From the NCBI GenBank assembly GCA_031425525.1, contig JANPJM010000069.1:62001-126000 (forward strand): a stretch of 64,000 nt of DNA, in the 5' to 3' direction. Position numbers and translations under genes: made by a program. Below are positions 1-8,292 of the stretch, piece by piece. Positions within the stretch are counted from its first letter, which is position 1, and each line of letters begins with the position of its first letter. Source of the DNA: JANNMJ01 sp031425525. GTDB taxonomy: Bacteria; Bacteroidota; Bacteroidia; Cytophagales; Hymenobacteraceae. A model generated the notes under the pieces. The model was not told the DNA's origin. It ran no database searches and saw only the letters and a list, made by a program, of their open reading frames with translations.

Positions 1-2181
1 TTCAAAACCACCAACGGCGGCACTACGTGGGTGCCGATTTTCGACGCGCGGCCGAATCTGGTCATCGCCTCCATCGTCTTCGACCCGCTCAATCCCAACA
101 CGCTCATCGTCGGCACCGGCGACCCGGCCATGGATTCGGGCGCGCGCATCGGCGAGGGCGTCTGGAAATCGACCGACGCGGGCGCTACCTGGACGAGCAT
201 CGGCCTGCAACAGATGGGCGTGATTATGCACCTCGTCATCCACCCGACGCAGCCGCAAACCGTGTGGGCCGCCGCCATGGGCAAGCCGATGGTGCGCGAT
301 GCGAATCGCGGCGTCTACAAAACCACCAACGGCGGCACCACCTGGACGAAAGTCCTCGCGACGCCCACCAACGCCGGGGCCGCCGATATCGTCCTCGACC
401 CCGCCAACCCCCAAACCCTCTACGCCACCACCTGGAACCGCATCCGCACCAATCAGGAATCGCTGATTTTTGGGCCGGATGCAAAAGTCTGGAAGACCAC
501 CAACGGCGGCACCACCTGGACGAACCTCACCAACGGCCTACCCACGGGGCCGCAGTCGCGGATGGGGCTGGCGCTGGCGGCCTCGGCGCCGCAGACGCTG
601 TATTGTTCCGTGATCGATACCACGCTGAACCTCGCGGGCGTCTGGAAAACCGTGAACGGCGGCACCGCCTGGACGCGGTGTCGGGCCATTGGGCTCGACT
701 CGACGGTGGTGCGCGGGTTCGGCTGGTATTTCGAGGGCATTTTCGTGAGCCCTACCGACCCGAATCGGCTGTTTTTCGGAGCTGTTGATTTGTGGCGCTC
801 CACCGATGGCGGGCAGAATTTCGAGATGGCGGGGCCGCCATGGTTTACTTATGAAGTACACGCCGACAAGCACGATATCGCGTTCTACGGCCCCGACAAC
901 GTAGTTCTCACCACTGACGGCGGCATCTACGAGAGCAACGACCAGGGCGATACCTGGACCGATAACGACGACATTCCCGTGACGCAGCTGTACCGCGTGG
1001 CCGCCGACCCCAACGTGCCCGGCGACTACTGGGGCGGCGCCCAGGATAACGGCACCTCCGTGGGCAACGCCGCCAACCTGAACGGCTGGTTGCGCATTTT
1101 CGGCGGCGACGGCTTCCAGATGCGCTTCGACCCGACCGACCCGGACACGTATTACGTCGAAACCCAAAACGGTAACATCTACTACACGCAGGACGGCGGC
1201 AGCTTCTTCACCGACTTGGCCGACATCGACCCCACCGACCGCCGCAACTGGGATATGCCGTACCTGCTGCGCCCCACCGACCCCACCACCCTCTACACCG
1301 GCGGCTCCAGGGTGTACCGGATGACCGGCGCCCCCTTCGGCACGTGGCAACCCATCTCGCCCGACCTCAGCGACGGCCTCGTGTTCGCGCCGCGCTTCCA
1401 CACCATTTCGGCGCTCACGGTGTCGGCCGTGAACGACCAGAATATCTACGCCGGCACCACCGATGCCAACGTGTGGCGCTCGACCAACGCCGGCACCACT
1501 TGGACCAACGTCACGGCCGCCCTCCCCAACCGCTACGTCACGTGCGTGCGGGCCTCGCCCAACACGCCCAACACCGTGTACGTGAGCCATTCCGGCTACC
1601 GCGCCAACGATTTCACGCCGCACCTGCACAAATCCACCAACAACGGCACCACCTGGACGTCCATCGCCGGCAACCTCCCGAACGTGGGTATCAACTCGGT
1701 GCTCGGCTACCCCGGCTCCGACCAGATTCTGTTCGTCGCGACCGATGCCGGGGTGTACGCCACCCGCAACGGCGGCCAGTTCTGGGACCGCGTAGGCACC
1801 AATATGCCCGTTTTCGCGGTGTACGATCTCGACCTCGACCTCGTGAACCGGCGCCTCGTGGCGGGCACGTTCGCGCGCTCGATCCAGACCTTCGCGCTCG
1901 GCGCCATCACCGGCCGCTCCGACGACGAGGCCGCCGCCCCCGCCAGCGTCAGTCTCTACCCCAACCCCGCCACCGACCGCGTGCAAATCGGTCTCCCCAC
2001 GGGGCTGCACGCCACCGCCGTCCGCATCCTCGATATGCGCGGCACGCTGGTAGCGCGCCCCGTGGTGGCCGCCACCGCGCCGTTCAGCGTAGACCTGCGC
2101 GCGCTGCGGCCGGGGCCGTACGTGCTGGAAATCAAGTTGAGTAATGGGGCTACGGTGCGGCGGCGGGTGGTGAAGGAGTAA
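1..2181 (+). CDS. Secreted BNR/WD40-like (sortilin-type) repeat protein with T9SS sorting domain, 5' end outside window
   Basis: The reading frame is open from base 1, so the N-terminus and any signal peptide lie outside the window; 726 codons are visible. The protein is built of repeats containing motifs such as KTTNGGTTWT, WKSTDAGATWT and RSTDGGQNF, which are the Asp-box/BNR signatures of beta-propeller proteins of the sortilin/VPS10 and YCF48-like type. The last ~85 residues start with SLYPNPATDRV and end in a basic tail (RRRVVKE), which is the layout of a type IX secretion C-terminal sorting domain. I infer an exported or surface-attached propeller protein; no catalytic residues can be assigned. 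A 15-bp inverted repeat lies directly after the stop codon. Confidence 0.85.
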   Translation, partial: FKTTNGGTTWVPIFDARPNLVIASIVFDPLNPNTLIVGTGDPAMDSGARIGEGVWKSTDAGATWTSIGLQQMGVIMHLVIHPTQPQTVWAAAMGKPMVRDANRGVYKTTNGGTTWTKVLATPTNAGAADIVLDPANPQTLYATTWNRIRTNQESLIFGPDAKVWKTTNGGTTWTNLTNGLPTGPQSRMGLALAASAPQTLYCSVIDTTLNLAGVWKTVNGGTAWTRCRAIGLDSTVVRGFGWYFEGIFVSPTDPNRLFFGAVDLWRSTDGGQNFEMAGPPWFTYEVHADKHDIAFYGPDNVVLTTDGGIYESNDQGDTWTDNDDIPVTQLYRVAADPNVPGDYWGGAQDNGTSVGNAANLNGWLRIFGGDGFQMRFDPTDPDTYYVETQNGNIYYTQDGGSFFTDLADIDPTDRRNWDMPYLLRPTDPTTLYTGGSRVYRMTGAPFGTWQPISPDLSDGLVFAPRFHTISALTVSAVNDQNIYAGTTDANVWRSTNAGTTWTNVTAALPNRYVTCVRASPNTPNTVYVSHSGYRANDFTPHLHKSTNNGTTWTSIAGNLPNVGINSVLGYPGSDQILFVATDAGVYATRNGGQFWDRVGTNMPVFAVYDLDLDLVNRRLVAGTFARSIQTFALGAITGRSDDEAAAPASVSLYPNPATDRVQIGLPTGLHATAVRILDMRGTLVARPVVAATAPFSVDLRALRPGPYVLEIKLSNGATVRRRVVKE

Positions 2182-2184
2182 TTG

Positions 2185-2262
2185 GTGGGAGCGCGGGTCA
2201 CCGGCCCGCGATGGCGGCTGCGCGACGGTGACAGCGGGCGGGCCCGAGACCCGCGCTCCCAC
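2185..2262. repeat. Palindromic repeat with perfect 15-bp arms
   Basis: The arms GTGGGAGCGCGGGTC (2185-2199) and GACCCGCGCTCCCAC (2248-2262) are exact reverse complements around a 48-base GC-rich centre that itself contains partly complementary CGGCCCGC and GCGGGC blocks. It starts 4 bases after the stop of the upstream gene and separates two convergent genes. It looks like a REP-type element and may also act in transcription termination, although it has no T tract. Confidence 0.75.
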
Positions 2263-2293
2263 GCGCGGACCGTACCCTGACGCCCAATCTGCT

Positions 2294-2983
2294 TTAGTTA
2301 TACTCCTTCAGGTAGCCCATCTCGCGGCGTTTGGCGGCGCGCTCGGCGTCGGTGCGGTAGTTGGCCGTGATGAGCAGCGGCAGCGCCGACAGCACATCTT
2401 CTACCTCGTCCATCGCCGTGTTCTTGACGCCGACCTGCTGGCTGACGGCCTGGGCCGAGGCGCGGGCGGCGCCGGTAGCGGTGGCGTAGCCGTCGCGCAG
2501 GGGCTTCCAGTAGGCGGCGCCGTAGTCGCGGGCGTCGAAGCCGTAGGTGGTCAGCGCGTCTACCAGCATCACCAGGGCGGCGGCGCGCTCGGTCTGTTTG
2601 CGCGCGAGCTGGTGCTGATCATCGTAGAAGGTGATGCCGAACTCCTCGTAGTACGCCGGGGCGTTCTGTTTGGTGAATTTCTCGGCCAGATACCCCTTCA
2701 CGTAGCCTAGACCATCCGTGATTTTCTGGTCGATCTCGTCCAGCGCCAAGGTCACTTGCGGGCGTTTGGCGGCCGTCTGGTTCTTGAGTTTGAGGGCAGC
2801 GGCGGCCGCCTGCACATCGAGCTGAAACTGCGCGGGCGTCTTCCAGAACAGCGTCAGCTGGGGGTTGGCGAGCCAGCCCGCCGCCACCAGCAGCGCCAGG
2901 GCAATTTTTTCGTCCTGATCGCGCGGGATCAGCGGGTTGTGATTGACCGGCGTTGCGGGCACTTCGGGCGTGGGCGTATCCAT
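2294..2983 (-). CDS. Hypothetical protein, 229 aa
   Basis: No family is recognised. The start at 2983 (MDTPTPEVPATP...) is preferred over an ATG 36 bases upstream because it leaves a compact protein and a free intergenic region. The sequence has a Pro-rich N-terminus, then a region with conserved-looking stretches (DEKIALALLVAAGWLAN, FWKTPAQF) and a helical, Lys/Ala-rich body. There is no signal peptide or clear membrane segment, so it is probably cytoplasmic. The gene is divergent from the FG-GAP protein at 3283, and the shared upstream region holds the 42-bp palindrome array. Confidence 0.65.
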   Translation of the reverse strand: MDTPTPEVPATPVNHNPLIPRDQDEKIALALLVAAGWLANPQLTLFWKTPAQFQLDVQAAAAALKLKNQTAAKRPQVTLALDEIDQKITDGLGYVKGYLAEKFTKQNAPAYYEEFGITFYDDQHQLARKQTERAAALVMLVDALTTYGFDARDYGAAYWKPLRDGYATATGAARASAQAVSQQVGVKNTAMDEVEDVLSALPLLITANYRTDAERAAKRREMGYLKEYN

Positions 2984-3021
2984 GGGGAATGAAATGGGGT
3001 GAAAATGAAAGAAGCTCAAAT

Positions 3022-3217
3022 GTAAACCTCCGACCGAAACCGGACGGGCTGTGGGACACGCATTCCGGCCCTTGTCCGGTACCGGACAAGCCGTGGGACG
3101 CGCATCCCGGCCCTCGTCCGGTACCGGACAAGCTGTGGGACGTGCATTCCGGCCCTTGTCCGGTACCGGACGAGGTCTGCCGCGCGCACGGAATGGCTTG
3201 TCCGGTACCGGAAGCGG
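3022..3217. repeat. Tandem array, 42-bp unit, each unit centred on a GTCCGGTACCGGAC palindrome
   Basis: Units begin at 3050, 3092, 3134 and 3176, and a degenerate one lies before 3050. Each carries TGTGGGACRYGCAT-like sequence followed by the palindrome TTGTCCGGTACCGGACAA or a variant. The palindromes therefore recur every 42 bp, which is four turns of B-DNA, so all lie on the same face of the helix. The array fills most of the region between the divergent genes at 2983 and 3283. It could be an operator array or a structural repeat. It is not a CRISPR, because there are no unique spacers. Confidence 0.85.
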
Positions 3218-3282
3218 TTTGCGGGCTGACCTTTGCCGTCGCCGACGGTGCTACTGCCGTTTGGCGCTTGCTTTCTCAGTAG

Positions 3283-4884
3283 ATGATGCTGCTTCCCGCT
3301 ACCTCCCTTCGTCCCTTCCTCGGCTCCGCTCTGGCGGCGCTGCTGCTCGGCAGCCTGCCGGCGCACGCGCAGGGGCCGACCCTCACGAGCCTCTCGCCGG
3401 TGCGCAACGCGGTAGCCGTGCCGCGCGCCGGCAATGTGGCGCTAACCTTCTCGCAGGCAATCTCGGCGGCGTCGGCCAGCAACGTGCGCGTATTCAGCGC
3501 GCAACGCGGCGGCCAGTTGGTGCGCGCTGGCGGCGGTACGGTGAGCGGCGGCGGCACGAGTACCGTCACGTTCGATCCGGCTACTGATTTTAAGCCAGGG
3601 GAGACGGTGATGGTGACGGTGCCGGGGACGGTGCAGGGCGTGGGTGGGGCGGGGGTTGCGCCGCACGTGTACCAGTTCACGGCGGCGGTGGGGGGGACGG
3701 GGAGGGGGAACTTCGTGGCGCCGGCTGGTACGCCTGAAGTCAGCGTGGGCGTAGTCCCGGCGGGCGTGGCGATGGGGGACGTAGACGGCGACGGTGATCT
3801 TGATATGCTGGCGGCAAACTGGGGTACCGTTTCCGCCCGTGGCACCACTGTGAGCGTGCGGCTCAACAACGGCGCAGGCCTCTTTGGTGGAACCCAAGAG
3901 GTGATTACGGGCGCACAGGTGGTGAACGTGGCGCTGGGAGACATAGACAACGACGGTGATCTCGATTTCGTGACGAGCAATTTCCTGGTGAATACGGTCA
4001 GCGTCCGGCTTAACAATGGCGCGGGCGTCTTCAGTGGAAATCTGGATATGCAGATAGGATTGGAACCGCACGCCGTAGCGCTGGCGGACATAAACGGTGA
4101 CGGCCGTCTCGATCTGTTGGTGTCTCACTCGGTCTCCAGCGGTACGGTGAGCGTCTTGCTCAACACTGGCGCGGGTATTTTTAGCGGAATCCAGAGCGTG
4201 AGTGCTGGTATTAATCCACTAAGTGTGACTTTGGGCGACGTAGATGGTGACGGCGACCTCGACCTCCTCTTCGCCAATCAGAATGACAATGACGTACGTG
4301 TGCGGCTCAACGATGGGTTGGGTACCTTCAGCGGAACCCATAGCGTCTGGGTGGGCGGGTTCCCGCAGAGCATGGCGTTGGGCGACTTAGACGGCGACAG
4401 CGACCTCGACTTCGTGGCGACAAATTACTTAGGTAACGGGGCAGTGAGCGTGCGGCTCAACGACGGAACCGGTACCTTCAGCGGTACCAGCTCCGTCAGT
4501 GTAGGCTCAGGTACAACTTTCGTGGCGTTGGGCGACGTGGACGGCGACGGCGACCTCGACTTCGTGGCGAGCAATTCGAGTATCGGCATTAACACGGTGA
4601 GCGTCCGCCTCAACGGCAGCACAGGGCCAACAGGCGCGTTGCCCGGCGCAACGCCCGCCGTCCTCACCATCGCCCCCAACCCCGCACCCGCCAGCGCCCC
4701 GGTGCGCCTCACGGGCTGCCCCGTCGGCCAGCCCCTCATTCTGCTCGATGCTACGGGCCGGCGCGTGGCTACCCTACAAGCCGACGCCACCGGCACGGCC
4801 ACCCTTCCCGCCGCCGCGCTGGCCCCCGGCCTCTACCTGCTGCGGGCGCCCGACGGGCGCACCGCGCGCCTGGTGGTGGAGTAA
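3283..4884 (+). CDS. Secreted FG-GAP/VCBS repeat protein with T9SS sorting domain, 533 aa
   Basis: A signal peptide (about residues 1-30, ending in PAHAQ) is followed by a Big_5/SbsA-like Ig domain (LSPVRNAVAVPRAGNVALTF..., about 35-130). Next come about six FG-GAP/VCBS repeats with calcium-binding motifs of the form DVDGDGDLD (about 150-445), and a C-terminal T9SS sorting domain beginning at about residue 463 (LTIAPNPAPAS). The family forms calcium-stabilised beta-propellers on secreted proteins, and here it is probably surface-attached. Two ATG codons at 3283 and 3286 are possible starts. The repeat section uses more AT-rich codons than the flanks, which may reflect repeat turnover. Confidence 0.9.
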   Translation: MMLLPATSLRPFLGSALAALLLGSLPAHAQGPTLTSLSPVRNAVAVPRAGNVALTFSQAISAASASNVRVFSAQRGGQLVRAGGGTVSGGGTSTVTFDPATDFKPGETVMVTVPGTVQGVGGAGVAPHVYQFTAAVGGTGRGNFVAPAGTPEVSVGVVPAGVAMGDVDGDGDLDMLAANWGTVSARGTTVSVRLNNGAGLFGGTQEVITGAQVVNVALGDIDNDGDLDFVTSNFLVNTVSVRLNNGAGVFSGNLDMQIGLEPHAVALADINGDGRLDLLVSHSVSSGTVSVLLNTGAGIFSGIQSVSAGINPLSVTLGDVDGDGDLDLLFANQNDNDVRVRLNDGLGTFSGTHSVWVGGFPQSMALGDLDGDSDLDFVATNYLGNGAVSVRLNDGTGTFSGTSSVSVGSGTTFVALGDVDGDGDLDFVASNSSIGINTVSVRLNGSTGPTGALPGATPAVLTIAPNPAPASAPVRLTGCPVGQPLILLDATGRRVATLQADATGTATLPAAALAPGLYLLRAPDGRTARLVVE

Positions 4885-4915
4885 GCAGACGGTGCCGGGT
4901 ACATCTTTGTGGCCG

Positions 4916-7774
4916 ATGAAGCTCCTGCTACGCCCTCTCCTGTACTTGCTGCTACTCGCGGCCACCCTCCCCGCCCGCGCCCAATGGGCCGCCGAATCAC
5001 GCTTCCGCGATTTCAGCACGCGGCCCACGCCGCCGCGCCCGGCCGCTACGCCGCTGCTCGATGATTATTTCTCGCACGCTTTCAACGCCGCCGATGGCTC
5101 GCTGGTGATAAAAACCCAGATTGGCGCCACCGTGCGGGTGCTGCCGTGGGTGACGGGGGTGGTGCGGGTGGAGGTGGTGCCGCCGAGCGCCAACCCGCCC
5201 GCCGCCCCCGATTCGAGCATCAGCGTGGTGCAGCCGCGCGGGCGTGGGCTGGTGGCCGAATGCACCCCGACGGCCCGCACCCTGGAGTTGGTGCTGCGTG
5301 ATGGTAGCCGCGTGAGCGTGCAGAAAACGCCCGTACGCCTGACGTTTTTGACGGCCGCCGGCGATACGCTCCTCACCGAAACGCGCCTGGGGCCGAGCCG
5401 CCAACCCGCGCGGCCCGTGCCCGAGTTGGGGCTGCGCTTCCGGCTGCGCCCCGCCGAAGCCCTGTACGGCACGGGCGCGCGGGCGATCCCTGCGAACCGG
5501 CGCGGGCAGTGGCTGCCGCTCTACAACGCGGCCCATTACTCGTACCAAAACGGCGATAATCAGCTCAATACCACGCTGCCGGTGGTGGTGTCGTCGGGGG
5601 GGTACGGGCTGTTCATCGACAATTACACGGCGGGGTATTTCGACCTCGGCAAGACCCAACCTGACGAGCTGCGCTACGGCGGCGAGGAACTGACGCAACT
5701 CGCGTACTACGTGATTGCGGGGCCGAGCTACGAGCGCATCCTGAGCCGCTACACCGCCCTCACCGGCCGCCAGCCGCTGCCGCCGCGCTGGGCGTTGGGG
5801 CTGATTCAGAGCCGGTTTGGGTACCGCACGCAGCGCGAAACCCTCAGCATTCCGCGCAAGATGCGCGCCGCCGGTTTCCCGATGGATGGCATCGTACTCG
5901 ACCTCTACTGGTTCGGCTCCATCAAAGACCAGGGCAATCTGGCGTGGCAGCGCGACTCGTTCCCCGACCCGCCGCTGATGATGCGGCAGTTGAAAGAAGA
6001 CGGCGTGCAGACGGTGCTGATTTCGGAGCCGTACGTGATGCGCGGCTCGAAAAACGATGATTATGTGCGGAAGAACGGCCTCGTCGGGACTGATTCGGCG
6101 GGGCGGCCGTACACGGTGGCGTCGTTTTGGGCGGGGCCGGCCAACCTGCTCGATATGTTTCGGCCCGTGACCGACGGCTGGCTCTGGGCAAGCTACAAGC
6201 AACGCCTCGACGAAGGCGCGGGTGGTTTCTGGAGTGATTTGGGGGAACCCGAAAACCACCCGACCGAGATTCGGCACCGGTTGGGCTATACCCGGCGCAT
6301 CCACAACGCCTACGGGATGGCGTGGGCGCAGATTTACGCCAAGCATTTTGCCACCGAATATCCCAGTCGGCGGTTGTTCAATCTGGCGCGCTCCGGGTGG
6401 GCGGGGATGCAGCGGTTGAGCGTGTTTCCGTGGTCCGGCGATATCAATCGGTCGTGGTCGGGGTTTCAGGCGCAGGTGCCGATTATGCTGGGGATGGCGA
6501 TGAGCGGCGTGGGCTATATGCACTCCGATGCGGGCGGATTCTGCGTGGGGCCGCAAGACAATGAGTTGTACGTAAGGTGGTTGCAGCACTCGGCGCTCTC
6601 GCCCATTCTGCGTCCGCACGGCGAGGGCGTGCCACCGGAGCCCTATTTCTATCCCGACCCCTACCGCTCGGCCGTGCGCGCCGCCGCGCTCGAACGCTAC
6701 CGGCTGTTGCCGTACCTCTACTCGCTCGCGTTCCAGAACACGACGCTCGGCGCGCCCCTCGTCCGCCCGTTGTTTTGGGAAGAATCGATTGCTTCCTCCC
6801 ACCCTCTCACCCTCTCACCCTCTCACCCTTCCACCGACGACGCCTACTTCTTCGGCCCCAACCTGCTGGTAGCGCCCGTGACGCAGCCCGGCCTCCGCCG
6901 TCGCAACCTCACGCTGCCCACCGGCCGGTGGTACGACTACCGCACCGGCGCCCTGTTGAGCCGGGACGGCGCCGAAACCATCGGGGTGGCCGCCCCGCTG
7001 GCCGCTACCCCGCTGCTGGCCCGCGCCAATTCCATCGTGCCGCAGTACGCCCGCCCCCTGCGCTCGACCGCCGACCTGCGCCCCGATGAGCCCCTCACGC
7101 TGCGCGTTTTCGCCGATGCCGCCGCGCCTGGCCAGGTATTCACGCTCTACGACGACGACGGCGCCGATGCCTTGGCCCTCGCCAACGGCGCGTACCGTAC
7201 GCTGCTTTGCACCACGCAACCGCTCAGCGGCGGGCGGGTGGCGCTCACGCTGCGGCCCGGCGCCGGCACCCGTACCGACGGGCTGCGCAACCCCGTGCGT
7301 CCGCTGCCGGCGCTCGTACTCGATGTGCCCACCGCGCCCCGTTGGGCCGTGGAAGGCGTTGCTACCGGTAAGCAGAACCAGCCGCAGGGCGGCACTGGTC
7401 CGCTCAACTTGCCGTGGCCGGATAAAGAAATCACGCTCATTCTCACCAACCTCGACGCGCCCACGGCGCCCGGCGCGTTGGCCTCGGCGCCCGCCGCCGC
7501 GTGGCTCGCCGCGCCCGACAACAACGCCCGCTTCTGGCCCGATATGGCCACCCTCGGCCTCCCCTACGAACGTGCCGCCCCCGGCGTCACCACCGTCGAA
7601 ATCCGCGATGTGCGCGGGCAGGTGGTGCGCCGCCTCACGGCCCCCACCCAACCCGCCGGCACCTACCGCTTCGACTGGAACGGTCGCGATGGCGGAGGGC
7701 GGATGCTGCCCGCCGGGGTGTACTTCGTGCGGCTCGATGGGCAGGTGGTGCGGGTGATGAAGTTGGGGGAGTAG
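4916..7774 (+). CDS. Glycoside hydrolase family 31 (alpha-glucosidase-like), secreted, 952 aa
   Basis: A signal peptide (LLLAATLPARAQ, cleavage about residue 22) precedes an N-terminal GH31 beta-sandwich and the catalytic barrel. The nucleophile motif WSDLGEPE places Asp at residue 441, and WSGDIN places the likely acid/base Asp at 509; LDLYWFGS and the DAGGFC loop are also typical. The C-terminus carries a FlgD-Ig-like segment (EIRDVRGQVVRRL...GVYFVRLDG). The family cleaves alpha-linked glucose from oligosaccharides, which fits the GH13 genes downstream. Residues 627-640 (SHPLTLSPSHPST region) are encoded by an 8-bp tandem repeat just before the conserved FFGPNLLVAPV segment. Promoter-like CATCTTTG ends 6 bases before the ATG. 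Confidence 0.93.
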   Translation: MKLLLRPLLYLLLLAATLPARAQWAAESRFRDFSTRPTPPRPAATPLLDDYFSHAFNAADGSLVIKTQIGATVRVLPWVTGVVRVEVVPPSANPPAAPDSSISVVQPRGRGLVAECTPTARTLELVLRDGSRVSVQKTPVRLTFLTAAGDTLLTETRLGPSRQPARPVPELGLRFRLRPAEALYGTGARAIPANRRGQWLPLYNAAHYSYQNGDNQLNTTLPVVVSSGGYGLFIDNYTAGYFDLGKTQPDELRYGGEELTQLAYYVIAGPSYERILSRYTALTGRQPLPPRWALGLIQSRFGYRTQRETLSIPRKMRAAGFPMDGIVLDLYWFGSIKDQGNLAWQRDSFPDPPLMMRQLKEDGVQTVLISEPYVMRGSKNDDYVRKNGLVGTDSAGRPYTVASFWAGPANLLDMFRPVTDGWLWASYKQRLDEGAGGFWSDLGEPENHPTEIRHRLGYTRRIHNAYGMAWAQIYAKHFATEYPSRRLFNLARSGWAGMQRLSVFPWSGDINRSWSGFQAQVPIMLGMAMSGVGYMHSDAGGFCVGPQDNELYVRWLQHSALSPILRPHGEGVPPEPYFYPDPYRSAVRAAALERYRLLPYLYSLAFQNTTLGAPLVRPLFWEESIASSHPLTLSPSHPSTDDAYFFGPNLLVAPVTQPGLRRRNLTLPTGRWYDYRTGALLSRDGAETIGVAAPLAATPLLARANSIVPQYARPLRSTADLRPDEPLTLRVFADAAAPGQVFTLYDDDGADALALANGAYRTLLCTTQPLSGGRVALTLRPGAGTRTDGLRNPVRPLPALVLDVPTAPRWAVEGVATGKQNQPQGGTGPLNLPWPDKEITLILTNLDAPTAPGALASAPAAAWLAAPDNNARFWPDMATLGLPYERAAPGVTTVEIRDVRGQVVRRLTAPTQPAGTYRFDWNGRDGGGRMLPAGVYFVRLDGQVVRVMKLGE
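6795..6834. repeat. In-frame octad array (CCTCTCAC x5) inside the GH31 gene
   Basis: Five 8-bp words (CCTCCCAC, three CCTCTCAC, CCTTCCAC) lie head to tail within the coding sequence. Together they encode a low-complexity Ser/Pro/His/Leu stretch where related enzymes have an ordinary loop. It resembles the heptad arrays found elsewhere in the window, but has an 8-bp period and no complementary arm. Confidence 0.8.
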
Positions 7775-7792
7775 GGCCAGCATGCTAACACC

Positions 7793-8221
7793 TTGAAAGC
7801 TTTAAAAGCCATCCGCCGTGCGCTGTCGTGGCTGTTCGTGGTTTCGTTTGGCTCCGCCATTCTGCTAAGCAAGCTGTACCGCGCTCTAGTGAAAACGGCT
7901 GCGGGCGGTGCTGCGCTATGCTTTGCTTTTCTGCTTATCAAATTCTTTGTAAATACTCCTGAGTGGGGAAGTAAAATGCAGGCGATCAATTGTCTAGAGG
8001 AACACGTCAATGTCGATTCCCTGTATGGGATAAACAGAAAATATCGGTTCCACGAAAACGGAAACACCACCGATACACTGGGGACGACGGTAGTTAGCAG
8101 ATTCTCAGTCCACACGTACAATCAGTCCGATTCTGTCATCATTTCTCATTCGAAAAAGTCTTGCCACGTGCATATAATCAAGCGTAAAACCACGCCCGAT
8201 TATGATTTCGAAGAGGATTAG
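7793..8221 (+). CDS. Hypothetical membrane protein, 142 aa
   Basis: No family is recognised. The frame opens at a TTG (7793); the only upstream ATG (7782) is in another frame and closes at once. Two hydrophobic segments (about residues 11-28 and 36-52) are followed by a polar domain with CLEEHVNVDSLYG and a Lys-rich end. Base composition is clearly more AT-rich than that of the glycosidase genes on both sides, which may mean it was acquired. It lies 18 bases after the GH31 stop and could be cotranscribed. Confidence 0.55.
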   Translation: MKALKAIRRALSWLFVVSFGSAILLSKLYRALVKTAAGGAALCFAFLLIKFFVNTPEWGSKMQAINCLEEHVNVDSLYGINRKYRFHENGNTTDTLGTTVVSRFSVHTYNQSDSVIISHSKKSCHVHIIKRKTTPDYDFEED

Positions 8222-8292
8222 GTGCTGCCTGAACTCCCGTCTCGGAGGGGAGGAGTGGCCGCTTCCTGATTTCTAATAAATCTTTTAACCCG

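Noticed and set aside
538..2262. Long antisense ORF (574 codons) opposite the BNR/T9SS gene, and similar ones at 4997-6802, 9767-11257, 39729-41105 and 43615-44970
   Set aside because: All lie opposite well-supported genes, have Arg/Gly/His-rich low-information translations and no domain; they result from high GC and few stop codons on the shadow strand.
3022..3217. Possible CRISPR array
   Set aside because: The repeats are directly tandem with no unique spacers, the whole 42-bp unit is conserved, and no cas genes are present. The same holds for 47230-47406.
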